From assembly GCF_025465995.1 (NCBI RefSeq), contig NZ_JANLNY010000006.1, positions 992,001 to 1,056,000 of the forward strand: 64,000 nucleotides of DNA. The letters run 5' to 3'. This stretch comes from Pseudomonas sp. 5P_3.1_Bac2. GTDB taxonomy: Bacteria; Pseudomonadota; Gammaproteobacteria; Pseudomonadales; Pseudomonadaceae. Positions within the stretch are counted from its first letter, which is position 1; each line of letters starts with the position of its first letter. Made by a program: the position numbers and the translations under genes. Of the stretch, positions 28,058 through 37,400 are shown one piece after another. The notes beneath the pieces are model-generated. The model ran no database searches. It was not told the DNA's origin and saw only the letters and a list, made by a program, of their open reading frames with translations.

Positions 28058-30202
28058 TTAGAAGTGAAACGACACGCCGGTAAAGGCGCCAAAGCCGTCA
28101 CCGGGATACAAGCCGGCAGCGTCCTGACCACGGCTGTTGTAGAGCGGGCTGATGGCGGTGACGTAGTCTTTGTCGGTGAGGTTTTTCAGATCGAGGAACA
28201 CTTGCCAGCGCTGAGTCGGATGCTCATACCCCAGCTTGGCGCCCCATACCGTGTAGGACGGCGCGTAAAAGCTGTTGGCGTAATCCACCGCCGCCTTGGA
28301 AGCCACCTGCACATCGACGCCGGCGTAGAAGCCGTTAGGGTTCTGATACTTCAGCTCGGCTTGGTACATGTGCTTGGGCAAGCCCGGCAGCTCATTGGCG
28401 TGGAACTCATTGTCGTGGCGGTAGTAGAAGTCATTGAGGGTGTACATCTGCCGCAACAACAAGCTATCGCCACGCGTGCCCTGCCATACCTGCGTATCCA
28501 AGCCCGCTTCAATGCCCTGGTGAATGGTCGAGCTGGCATTGGACGTGGCAGTACGTGCCGGGGTCAGTCCCGACGCCGGAACAAGCTCCACGGTCAGCAG
28601 CTCGTTTTGCACCCAAGAGCGATACAGCGCCAGACTGCCAGAGAAGATGCCCTGGGAGCCGCGCAAGCCCACCTCAACGGTATTGGCCTTTTGCTCGACT
28701 AGCGGTTTGATGAAGTTATTGCTGGGGCCTGAAGGTGAAATCGACCAGGCGCTGGGCGGATCGATGGAGCGGCTGACGTTACCGAAGATTTGAAAGTGTG
28801 GCGTCAGGTCATAACGCAGGCCCAAGCGTGGCGCCAGGCTCCAGTTGTCGTACTTGTAATGCTGGGGAAACTGCGTGGTATTGGGCCGATCGCTGAAATC
28901 TACATCCACATCACGGCGGATATTGACTGCCGACAGACCGCTGGACAGCCACAGGCCTTCGACCAGCTCCAGTTCGTTGCCAAGCGCAAACACCGTGTCA
29001 AAGGAGCCGCTGTAATTGGTGTCCTTCAGCAACGCTTTGCTGATGCCGTCGTAGGTTTGCACCTCAGCCCGGTCGTGGATGCTGTTGCTGAAACTGAAGG
29101 TGGTGTTGCTTTGATGGCCAAACAGCTGGTCGAAACGCAGATAGCGCAGCGAGGTGTTGATATCGCGCCATTGCCAGTGGTTGGGGGTAGACGGGCTTTT
29201 GCTGCCGAGAATTTGCCGATAGTTGTGATAAACCAGTCCCAGCTCAAGCTGAGAGTCATCATCAAAGGTGTAAGTGGTTTTACTGCCGACCCAGATTGAG
29301 CCGTTCTTCTTCGAATCATCGCGCTGCGCCACACTGGTGGCATTGGCTTGCGAAGAGTTGTGCTTGAACTCGTCAAGGGTCAGCTCACCCGGATCTTCGT
29401 GGTACTCCTCGCGGTAGCGCACGATCAGGCGGGTATCCAGTTTGGGACTAAAGCGATAGCCAAAGTTACCCACCACGCCTTTGGCCTTGGTAAAGCTGTA
29501 GTCCTGATAGCCATCCCGCTCAGAGTTGCTCAAGCTGATGTAATAGTCGGCGTTGCCCTCCACGCCGCCGGTGCTGAGTTGCTGCTTACGCCAGCCAAAG
29601 CTGCCTATTTCAAAGCGCGCATAATTGCCCGGGGCGGTATAGCCGGTATGGGTGACCATATTGATCGCCCCACCCAAGGACAACGCCGTGTAATCGAAAG
29701 CGTTGGCGCCGCGCAGCACTTCGGTGTAATTGACCCCGGCCATATCCAGCAGCTCATAGGGCGTGCCACCTGGCCCCGTCAGGGCTAGGCCATCAAAGAG
29801 GAACTTCACCCCTTCGCGAAAATAGCCTGGGGAGGCATTCGCCCCAGAGCCACGAATAGAGATTTTGATGGCATCAGTACCGCCGGCAGACTGCGCAATG
29901 ACCCCCGGTTGAAACGCCAACACGTCTGCCAAGGTAGCCGCCCGGCCCTGCTCTATTTCCGCGTTGTCGACCACGCTGGCGGCGCCGGCGATCTCATCCA
30001 AACGTGACTCAGCCTGCTGTGCGGGAGTGGCTTTAGCCGCACTGATTACGACCCGATCCAACTTGGGTTCAGCTTTCTCGGCAGCACTCGCATAGTGGGC
30101 GCCGCATAAAATCAAACTGCCAGTACTTACAGAAATTATCAGCGGTTTAAACCTGCCGGGCACACTCCCGGCCGCCATCCTTAGATTGACCCCAAACACC
30201 AT
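28058..30202 (-). CDS. TonB-dependent outer-membrane receptor
   Basis: A 714-residue TonB-dependent receptor. A signal peptide (about residues 1-40, ending HYASAAE) is followed by a probable TonB box DRVVISA, a plug domain (IRGSGANASPGYFREGVKF; FDYTALSLGGAINMVTHTG) and a 22-strand-type barrel ending in the aromatic SFHF. It resembles FecA-like receptors in the plug, with no N-terminal signalling domain. It is the first gene of the operon, so its substrate should be the one imported by the ABC system. The ATG at 30202 is preceded by AAGGGG with a short spacer. Confidence 0.9.
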   Translation of the reverse strand: MVFGVNLRMAAGSVPGRFKPLIISVSTGSLILCGAHYASAAEKAEPKLDRVVISAAKATPAQQAESRLDEIAGAASVVDNAEIEQGRAATLADVLAFQPGVIAQSAGGTDAIKISIRGSGANASPGYFREGVKFLFDGLALTGPGGTPYELLDMAGVNYTEVLRGANAFDYTALSLGGAINMVTHTGYTAPGNYARFEIGSFGWRKQQLSTGGVEGNADYYISLSNSERDGYQDYSFTKAKGVVGNFGYRFSPKLDTRLIVRYREEYHEDPGELTLDEFKHNSSQANATSVAQRDDSKKNGSIWVGSKTTYTFDDDSQLELGLVYHNYRQILGSKSPSTPNHWQWRDINTSLRYLRFDQLFGHQSNTTFSFSNSIHDRAEVQTYDGISKALLKDTNYSGSFDTVFALGNELELVEGLWLSSGLSAVNIRRDVDVDFSDRPNTTQFPQHYKYDNWSLAPRLGLRYDLTPHFQIFGNVSRSIDPPSAWSISPSGPSNNFIKPLVEQKANTVEVGLRGSQGIFSGSLALYRSWVQNELLTVELVPASGLTPARTATSNASSTIHQGIEAGLDTQVWQGTRGDSLLLRQMYTLNDFYYRHDNEFHANELPGLPKHMYQAELKYQNPNGFYAGVDVQVASKAAVDYANSFYAPSYTVWGAKLGYEHPTQRWQVFLDLKNLTDKDYVTAISPLYNSRGQDAAGLYPGDGFGAFTGVSFHF

Positions 30203-30270
30203 AGTCCCCTTTACCCAAATAAGTGTCTGACGAGCTATTTGTAATGCGCAGCGTCATACTTAATATTGGT

Positions 30271-30288
30271 TAGCAAGGACCATTCCAA
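30271..30288 (-). promoter_or_regulatory. Sigma54-type (-24/-12) promoter candidate
   Basis: On the minus strand the sequence reads TTGGAATGGTCCTTGCTA, with the invariant GG and GC separated by exactly 10 bases, as required for RpoN. Initiation about 12 bases downstream of the GC would give a leader of roughly 55-60 bases before the TonB-receptor ATG. The -24 element is weaker than consensus (TGGAAT in place of TGGCAC). Confidence 0.5.
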
Positions 30289-30411
30289 TATATTTAGTTT
30301 TTATATTTCAACAAGATAAATAAATTTACAACAAATCCATCTGCGCCATAAAACTCAATTTGTTTAATCACTGTTGGAGCAACAACAACTATTCGAGTTA
30401 TATGCTTATAA

Positions 30412-30423
30412 ATTGTTAACAAT
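30412..30423. repeat. 12-bp perfect palindrome ATTGTTAACAAT
   Basis: A perfect dyad about 125-150 bases upstream of the sigma54-type element, at the distance where bacterial enhancer-binding proteins usually sit. Protein partner unknown. Confidence 0.4.
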
Positions 30424-30456
30424 AATAAATACTAAAAACCTTATTATAAAATCAGC

Positions 30457-30468
30457 AATAAGCTTATT
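30457..30468. repeat. 12-bp perfect palindrome AATAAGCTTATT
   Basis: A second perfect dyad, 45 bases from the first and flanked by an outer ATCAG/CTGAT pair (30451-30455 and 30470-30475 region). It could be a further activator site upstream of the uptake operon. Chance occurrence is more likely in AT-rich DNA than for the 19-bp repeat. Confidence 0.35.
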
Positions 30469-30483
30469 ACCTGATGCGGACAC

Positions 30484-30529
30484 AGGCACTGAACAATAAC
30501 GATAACCCGGTCGTTATTGTTCAGTGCCT
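30484..30529. repeat. 19-bp perfect inverted repeat
   Basis: Arm AGGCACTGAACAATAACGA (30484-30502) is perfectly complementary to 30511-30529, with an 8-base centre TAACCCGG. It starts about 50 bases beyond the wssI stop, so it may terminate or protect the wss transcript, but no T-tract follows. It also lies about 200-240 bases upstream of the sigma54-type element and could be an activator-binding dyad. Confidence 0.6.
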
Positions 30530-30579
30530 ATTGCTGTGCGGTTGAATCGAGCAGCTGGTACTTGGGCAACAGTTAGGCG

Positions 30580-31725
30580 CTATTGCGCTGGCAGCAGCAA
30601 ATCATCGACAAACGCCGGCTGCAGATCACGCTCGGGGATTTCCCAGATCAGCAATTGTGGCGGGGTTTGTTGGAAGGCCGGGCTGGCGAAATAATCTTTG
30701 GCTGCGCCTGCAAATTCGCCGCCGTCTTTGGCGAAGTTGCCCAGGCTGGCACCGAGGGCTTGTTCAAGGAAAGCAACGAAGTTGGAGTTGCGCGAGAACG
30801 AGGTACCGATCAGGGCCACGTTCGGCAACTGACTGTCACCGAACAGATCCTCTTCGCTTAGCGCTTCGCCTTGGCTGCTTTGGCTAAAGCTGGAGGCCTG
30901 GACATAGTCGGCGGCCGGCTGCAGAGTTTGCGGCAGCCAATCGAGACCGGCTAAACGCACTAAGTCGCCGGGGCGCAGCGCCTGCGGCAACAGGCTGCGC
31001 GCAAGGCTTTGACTCGGCGTGGCAGTCACGCCGGTGCGCTTAACCTGCTCCGCCAAGGCCAGGGCTGCGGCCTGGGCACCCGCCTCGCTCCAGTGGCTGT
31101 CGCTGCGCAAAAAGGCACTGCCGCCCAGCGGCTTAAGGCTTGGGGCTAAGTCCAGGACTGCCACGCCATGGTTTTTAAGCAGCGCCTGCCACTGCTCGGC
31201 GCGGGCCTGCAACTGGGCGGGACGCAACAGCGTACAGAGTTGCTGCGCAGCAATGCGGCTCTTATCCGGCACCAGCACCACCTGCAAGGCGATCTGGCGT
31301 TGCGCCAGCCAGTCGCGCACCGCCACCACCTTGTCGGCACGGGCTTGGGCATTGCTTTGGGCGTGACGATGGATACGATTCTCGTCGGCCAGAAACAACC
31401 AACCCGGGCAGCCTTGGCGCACCCGTGGCCCGGTGTCACCGAGCAACAGCCAGCTGCCGGCGCGTTCCAAGTCGGCGGCTTTGCGCGCCAGCTCGACGTG
31501 GGACAGTTCCTTGGCGATGTGATGGGTAATGTCGCCATCGCGCAGCACCTGCCAATTCACTTGTTTGGGCAGCCAGTCGACACTGTGGCTGACCAGCATC
31601 GCCCACAGGCATGCGCACAAACCGCTCAGGAGAAACAGCGCCATTACGATGCCAGCCAAAGGGCTTAGGCGGATGGTCATGGCGCTGGGCGGTACCGGAG
31701 CCAGAGAGGCGTCTTTTTTCGTCAT
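30580..31725 (-). CDS. wssI: Cellulose acetylation protein WssI (AlgJ/AlgX-like)
   Basis: A 381-residue AlgJ/AlgX-type SGNH-like acetyltransferase tethered by one N-terminal membrane segment (about residues 20-45). The catalytic DxH motif is seen in RSDSHWSEAG, and the nucleophile motif in LIGTSFSRNSNF. In the Wss system it passes acetyl groups from the membrane protein WssH to cellulose in the periplasm. The ATG at 31725 is chosen because GGGAGG lies 5 bases upstream; a GTG two codons earlier overlaps it. It is the last gene of the operon here; no wssJ follows. Confidence 0.88.
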   Translation of the reverse strand: MTKKDASLAPVPPSAMTIRLSPLAGIVMALFLLSGLCACLWAMLVSHSVDWLPKQVNWQVLRDGDITHHIAKELSHVELARKAADLERAGSWLLLGDTGPRVRQGCPGWLFLADENRIHRHAQSNAQARADKVVAVRDWLAQRQIALQVVLVPDKSRIAAQQLCTLLRPAQLQARAEQWQALLKNHGVAVLDLAPSLKPLGGSAFLRSDSHWSEAGAQAAALALAEQVKRTGVTATPSQSLARSLLPQALRPGDLVRLAGLDWLPQTLQPAADYVQASSFSQSSQGEALSEEDLFGDSQLPNVALIGTSFSRNSNFVAFLEQALGASLGNFAKDGGEFAGAAKDYFASPAFQQTPPQLLIWEIPERDLQPAFVDDLLLPAQ

Positions 31726-31737
31726 GCTCACCTCCCG

Positions 31738-33153
31738 TTAAAATTGGAAATACAGAAAAGGCACGGTTTCACGGCTGGCGATCAGAGCGAACGACAGCAA
31801 GAACCCCAGAATCGGCCACAACGCACCGACCGCGCGAAACAGCCACAGCTGGCCAAAACGTTGTTCGGCCCGGCCCTGATACAGCGGCAGCAGCAAACAC
31901 AGCACACCTAAGCCAGCTGCTATGCCGTGGCTAAGGCGCAGCGTGGTGGCCAGGGCATCGCCCAAGGCCCAGCCTTGCAGGCCGAACTGGCCGGCGTACA
32001 TGGCCAAGGCCGAGGCGAAGTCCGGGGCGCGAAACAGCGTCCAGGCCAGGCACACAAACAACAGCGTGATCAGGTGGGCCAAGGGCGCCGGTAAATCTGG
32101 CAAGCCGTTACGGCTCCAGGCCCGATCAATGCCCAGGGCAATGCCGTGGGCGGCGCCCCACAGCACGTAGTTCCAGCTATCGCCGCCGTGCCACAGACCA
32201 CCGATGGCCATGATCAAAAACAGATTGCGATAGGTCTTCCAGGTGCCGAAGCGGTTGCCGCCCAAGCCGATATACAGATAGTCGCGCAGCCAGCTCGACA
32301 GCGAGATATGCCAGCGGCGCCAAAAGTCCTGAATATTGCGCGCCCAGTACGGGTGGTTGAAGTTTTCCGGGAAGTGAAAGCCGAGCATCAGCCCCAGGCC
32401 GATGGCCATGGCGCTGTACCCTGCAAAGTCGAAAAACAGCTGCAGCGAATAGGCCAGACAGCCAATCCAGGCATCCATAAAGGACGGCTGGTCAACGCCG
32501 AAGGCCACCGTCACCAAAGGCGACAAGCTGTCCGCCACCAGCACCTTCATGCTCAGGCCGATCATAAAACGCCGGGCGCCGAGGGCGAAATTCAGGGCGT
32601 TGAAGTAACGTTGGCGCAGCTCCGCACGAACCCAGTCATAGCGGATGATCGGCCCGGCGATGGAGTGGCCGAACATCGCCAAGTAGGTGGCGAAGTTACT
32701 GAAGCTGCGCTCCACCGGCACCACTTTGCGGTGCACGTCGACCAGATAGCTGATCACCTGCAGCACGATAAACGACAGCCCCGCCGGCAATGCCACCTTC
32801 TGCCAGTCATAGGGCAAGGCGCCGTAGGACGTGAGCAACTCATTGAAGGTGGCGGCGAGGATATTGGCGTACTTGTACCAGCACAACACCAGCACATTGA
32901 TCGTGATCAGCGCGGCCAACAGGTGCAAACGCTGGCGTGACTGCTGCTGCGTGCGCACCACCAGTAAGCCGCCAACCCAGCCTAGCGCGGTGAGGACAAT
33001 ATGCAGGAGCAAGAACGCCGGGCTCAGCCAGCCGTAAAACAGCCAGCTGCCAATCAGCAGAACAGGGTTACGCCCCCGGTTGGGCACCAGCGCGTAAACC
33101 AGCATAAACGCCGGCAAAAACAGCAGGAGGAACTCAAGGGAGGCAAAGACCAT
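31738..33153 (-). CDS. wssH: MBOAT O-acetyltransferase WssH (AlgI-like)
   Basis: A 471-residue polytopic membrane protein of the MBOAT family, homologous to AlgI. Catalytic histidine is in GGLWHGGDSWNYVLWGAAHG, and the other conserved block is DFWRRWHISLSSWLRDYLYI. It is expected to move acetyl groups from a cytoplasmic donor across the inner membrane for cellulose acetylation by WssI. The start at 33153 lies one base from the wssG stop. Its stop is 12 bases from the wssI start. Confidence 0.93.
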   Translation of the reverse strand: MVFASLEFLLLFLPAFMLVYALVPNRGRNPVLLIGSWLFYGWLSPAFLLLHIVLTALGWVGGLLVVRTQQQSRQRLHLLAALITINVLVLCWYKYANILAATFNELLTSYGALPYDWQKVALPAGLSFIVLQVISYLVDVHRKVVPVERSFSNFATYLAMFGHSIAGPIIRYDWVRAELRQRYFNALNFALGARRFMIGLSMKVLVADSLSPLVTVAFGVDQPSFMDAWIGCLAYSLQLFFDFAGYSAMAIGLGLMLGFHFPENFNHPYWARNIQDFWRRWHISLSSWLRDYLYIGLGGNRFGTWKTYRNLFLIMAIGGLWHGGDSWNYVLWGAAHGIALGIDRAWSRNGLPDLPAPLAHLITLLFVCLAWTLFRAPDFASALAMYAGQFGLQGWALGDALATTLRLSHGIAAGLGVLCLLLPLYQGRAEQRFGQLWLFRAVGALWPILGFLLSFALIASRETVPFLYFQF

Positions 33154-33154
33154 A

Positions 33155-33817
33155 TCAGTTCGCTAAGTTGTCTTGGGTCGGTAACAACCGTGGGCCTTGC
33201 GCCGTGGGCACGAGAAACAGGCTGTAGCGCTGCCCCGCGGCCAGTTGTCCAAGTTCCACGACCGGGCCTTGCGCCGCGCCGGCGCAAGTCAGTTGCACAG
33301 CCAGCGCCAAGGGGTTGATGGAGCGGCGCTGTACGCTGCCCTCAGGCACATCCTTAAAAATATCGACCTTGCGCCCCGCCGCCTGGATGCCGGCAGCGGC
33401 ACAACTGCCCGCCAGGTTGTAGATCGCCAAGGAAGCTTTGAGCCCATTGAAGTCATCCGGCTGCTCGCGCAGGGTCACATAGCGCAGACCTTGCTCATCG
33501 GCGAGCGCCACCACGGTGGCGAACTCGCCCGGCGCCACGCTGATCGCCAAGGCTTGCTGCTGACCGTTTTGCTTGAGGCTGCCGGTGATCGGCTTAGCGG
33601 CTGGCACGGTGAGAAAATCCGACGCCCGTTGCTCGCCGGCTAAGCTCAAGCTGGCGCCATTGGCCGCACTCAGCTGCAGTGGCGTATCGGTGCTGTTAAA
33701 AAAGCGCAGGAAAGCCGAATCCTCACTGGGCCCAGTGGGGTACAGGGCAATCTCCTCGGCATGCAGGCAGGCTGCACTGAACATGCCGATTACTAGCGCC
33801 AGGCCCCGGCGCTTCAT
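33155..33817 (-). CDS. wssG: Cellulose acetylation accessory WssG (AlgF-like)
   Basis: A 220-residue periplasmic protein similar to AlgF, an accessory of alginate O-acetylation. A signal peptide (MKRRGLALVIGMFSAACLHA) is followed by EIALYPTGPSEDSAFLRFFN, the region typical of the AlgF family. The ATG at 33817 overlaps the wssF stop by 4 bases (ATGA); the longer reading to 33868 would overlap wssF further without a ribosome-binding site. It probably helps hand over acetyl groups between WssH and WssI. Confidence 0.88.
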   Translation of the reverse strand: MKRRGLALVIGMFSAACLHAEEIALYPTGPSEDSAFLRFFNSTDTPLQLSAANGASLSLAGEQRASDFLTVPAAKPITGSLKQNGQQQALAISVAPGEFATVVALADEQGLRYVTLREQPDDFNGLKASLAIYNLAGSCAAAGIQAAGRKVDIFKDVPEGSVQRRSINPLALAVQLTCAGAAQGPVVELGQLAAGQRYSLFLVPTAQGPRLLPTQDNLAN

Positions 33818-34467
33818 TGGGCTTGCCCCTTCCAGCTTTCCAAGGCACTGGCGATACCGACGCCCCACTGCTTGTAGCCGGTGGCGGTCAGGTGCTGGCC
33901 ATCAACGGTGGCCCATTGGCCCTTCTTCGCCAGCTTCAGCGAGTCGATATAACCGCACGGCGCCACGTTACTGCTTAACAACGTGGAGATTTGCTCAACC
34001 CGCGCATAGGTTTTGCCGTACTTACCGCCTTCGCTGCCCCAGCTCGGGCCAATCCAGGCGCACTGAGTACCCGTACCGGCAATCGATTTGACCAACTTGG
34101 TGGTCTGCTGCCAGACCCAGGCCCGCTGGAAGTTAGCCTGGGTGTAGCCGGCCATGGTGTCGCCCAATACCACCAGTACCAGGTCTGGCTTCTCACTGGC
34201 GATTAACTGGGCAATGGGCTGAGTGGCGGCCTTGCCACGCAGCACCACGGCTTTGCCGTTGCCCTTGCGCTCCGCGCCGCCGCAAGTGCCAGCGGGCGAG
34301 ACTTTCAACCAATCACCGGCCTGCGCGCCACAGATACCGATGCTATGCACCTTGGCGCCCTTGGCTAACAGTTCGTTGTGCAGACTGCCGATCAGGTAAT
34401 CAGGGGTCGCTAGGTGGCTGTCGCCGATCATCAAAATGGACAAGCCGGCTAGCAGCGAAGATGCCAT
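33814..34467 (-). CDS. wssF: SGNH/GDSL-family hydrolase WssF
   Basis: A 217-residue SGNH-hydrolase-like protein. Block I is MIGDSHLATPDY near residues 13-24, and the C-terminal catalytic pair is in VDGQHLTATGY. The N-terminus is hydrophobic (MASSLLAGLSILMIGDS) but too close to the catalytic block to be a normal cleaved signal, so its location is uncertain. In SBW25-type wss operons this gene lies between the cellulose export and acetylation genes and is required for acetylated cellulose. It begins 11 bases after the bcsC stop. Confidence 0.85.
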   Translation of the reverse strand: MASSLLAGLSILMIGDSHLATPDYLIGSLHNELLAKGAKVHSIGICGAQAGDWLKVSPAGTCGGAERKGNGKAVVLRGKAATQPIAQLIASEKPDLVLVVLGDTMAGYTQANFQRAWVWQQTTKLVKSIAGTGTQCAWIGPSWGSEGGKYGKTYARVEQISTLLSSNVAPCGYIDSLKLAKKGQWATVDGQHLTATGYKQWGVGIASALESWKGQAQ

Positions 34468-34478
34468 AACAAAACTTC

Positions 34479-37400
34479 CTATTTCACGTATGGGGATTGA
34501 TAAGGGGAAACCGGCAGCTCCAATGGACTGGTCATGCTCTCAACCATGTAGCGCAGGTACAGGCCGCCATTCCATTGTTGGTAGTCCTGGGCGTTATCCA
34601 CGCCGAGATGGCCGCCCAGGAAGAAGTGTTTACCCAGCTGATACTCGCCCGCAGCGGCCAGGCTGTAGCCAATGCCGGTCTTGCTTGAGCCGTCATAGCG
34701 CGTCGGCAAGTACAGGCCAGAACCTGCGGCTTGCGCCGAGAGGTTTTCCAAGGCCCGCTGAGCATCGCTGTCATTGATCAAGTAAGGCGTGGACTCCTGC
34801 GAGAAATGCTGCACACCGACCGCACCGTTGACCTTGTAGGTCCAGCGGTCGCCGCGCTGCGCCCACTGCACCGGTACGGCAAGGGAGAAGAACTTCTGCG
34901 GGCTGAAATAACCGCCGCTGCCATAGTTGAAGCTGCTTTGGTTGTTCTCATAGCCAATCGCCGTGAGACTCAGACCAGCAGTGAGCAGATGCTCCTCGGC
35001 ATTGAGCAGGTACCAGTACACGCCGCTGCCCAGCTCGGCGCGGGTGTTGTCTTTAACGTTATGCCCGCGCAGCGCGTGGGCCGAGGCATAGCCGTAGACA
35101 CCAAAACGGCTGTTGTCATAGCCCAATTGGCCACGCACGCCGTTGGCAGTCACGCCGCCCCACTCCTCGTCTATGCGCGCATCGTGAGCACCGGCAAAGG
35201 ACGTCAGACTGTCAGTAACAGCGCGGCGCGAGGCCGACACGCTATAGCGCAGATTAGGATGGCCGCGGAAGTCACCCTCCTTGCTCACCCCGCCCACGGC
35301 GGTGCTGTACAAAAAGCCCAGCGGACTCACCCCGATATCGGCCTTAAGGCCAGTCGGCTCATGCTCCCAAGCCACGGCCAGACCCACGCCACTATCGCGC
35401 TGTTTACCGGGCGAAGACGCCAGCAGCTCATTAGCTTTGGCGTAGGCCTGCGCGGTGCTGGGCCCGCCGGCCAAATAGCCGCTCAGCTCATCGCCGACAC
35501 TCAGCACGCCGCCACCGAAGCGCTGCTTGGCATCGCTACCGACACTGCCGGCATCCAGATGCACCGGCGTCACCCGCACGGCCAACCGGCTGTCCCCGGC
35601 AGGGAAGTTAATTTCCAGCGGAGCCTGCACATCGGTGAGCTTGCTCAAGCCCTTTTCGCTGTCATTGGTGCGCACCTGCAAGCCCTGCACCACATAGGCG
35701 CTGCGCTCTTGGATGAGATCATCGAGCAAGCGCTGGTTGTCACTCATGCCGGCCCGAGGGTCAGGACTGCCCTCGGCAGCGCCATTGGCAAACGGATTGT
35801 TTGTGCTGCCAGGTGCCAAGCCTGGTGCGGCTGGGGTTTTGGCAAAGCTGGGGATGGCCGTCTGCGGGGCGGCGCTCAGGCTCGACACAGGCTCTGGAAT
35901 GCTGGCAGCCGGTAACGGCGCGGACGCACTGCCGCTGCCGGTTTTTTTCGCAAAGGGATTACTCGGCGCACTGCTCGGGCTGCTGGCCGCGTAGGCCACC
36001 TGCTGCTGGCGCTGCTCTTGCGCCACGACTTTTTGCAGCAGCTCCTTGGCTTTAGCGCTGCGGCCTTGCTGGCGATACACCCGCGCGGCGCCGCTGAGCA
36101 CATCCGGGTCCTGCGGGGCGACTTTCAGCGCTTGTTCCAGCCACGCGTCGGCTTGGCTGTCGTAGCCCTGTTGCGCGGCCATATCGGCGGCGCCAATGAG
36201 CAACAAGGGGTTGTCGGTGTGCCGCTGGGCCAGCGATTTATACAGCTCCAACGCCTTTTGCTTGTCGCCATCGTGGGCATACATGCGCGCTAACACGGCC
36301 ATCGCGGTCGGGTCTTGTGGTCGCTGCAATAAGGCCGGCGACAAGGTTTCATAGGCCTCGGCCAACTGATCGCGCTCCACCAGTTGCTCGGCCTGGCGCA
36401 CGCGATAGAGGAACAGCACATCGTCGTACTGCGCTCGCTCACTGGTATTGAGGGGGCGGCTTTGCAAGTCGCGCAAGATCGCTGCCACTTCGGCATCATG
36501 CTCAGTCTGCAACAACACGTTGGCATAGCTCAGGGTCAGCCCGGCATCAAAGCGCGGGCTGCGCGCCAGTTGCTCGCGCAACATAGTCAGGGCCCGCTGT
36601 GGGTCCTTGGCTGCGGCATAGGCGCTGGCCATCATGGCCTCACGTTGTGGATGACCGGCGGCCAGTGGCGCTACGCGGGAGAGGAACACGCGCGCTTCCT
36701 GATAACGCCCGGCTTTGTTCAGGCCATTGATTTCCTGCATGCGCTGCTGGAAGTCGACCTCACTGACCAGACGATTGAGTTGCGCGTCGCGGCCCTCAAG
36801 GGGCAGACGGGCCAGCAGCTCTTTAGCCCGGGGCCAATCGCCCAGTTCTACAGCCGACAGGGCGGCGGCATACAGGGCATCGGCGTCGTTCGGCTTGGCC
36901 TGCAGCAACCCTTCCATCAGGCTGCGCGCTTCATCCCTGGCGCCCAGGGCGACATACACCCGGGCTAAGTCATAGCGCGCCCAGATATGCTCCGGGTCAT
37001 GCTGCAAGGCTTCCTCCAAGGCCGCGCGCTGTCCGGCGGGATCGCCACGCTGCTGCGCCAAACGGGCCCGCTGAAAGGCCTGCTCGCCGCGAATCCGGCT
37101 TAAGTCGCCGACTGTTTCCCGGGCGCTATTGGGCAGGCTGTCGACCAAACGCTGCGCCTCGGCATGCTTGCCTTGCTGGGACAACACGCCAATCAGCCCG
37201 CGCTTAGCGGACAGGCTGCCAGGCGCTTGCTTCAGCGCTGCGCGATAGCCACTTTCGGCGGCGCCATAGCGGCCCTCCGCGCTTTGCAGATCAGCCTTGG
37301 CCACCAGCGCATCGGTCCCTGCGGGCTTAAGCAGCAGGGCTTGCTCGACCTGCTTGCGCGCCTCGCTAAGCTGGCCGGCCTCGCGGTTATCGTTGGCTTG

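Larger units (their letters stand above)
30203..30579. other. Dyad-rich control region between uptake operon and wss operon
   Basis: A 377-base AT-rich gap, 5' to the TonB-receptor operon and 3' to wssI. It contains a sigma54-type element (30271-30288), two 12-bp palindromes (30412-30423 and 30457-30468) and a 19-bp perfect inverted repeat (30484-30529). No gene is supported. Confidence 0.6.

Noticed and set aside
30300..30480. IHF site between enhancer dyads and the sigma54-type promoter
   Set aside because: AT-rich segments such as those near 30310-30340 do not fit the IHF consensus in either orientation on inspection.
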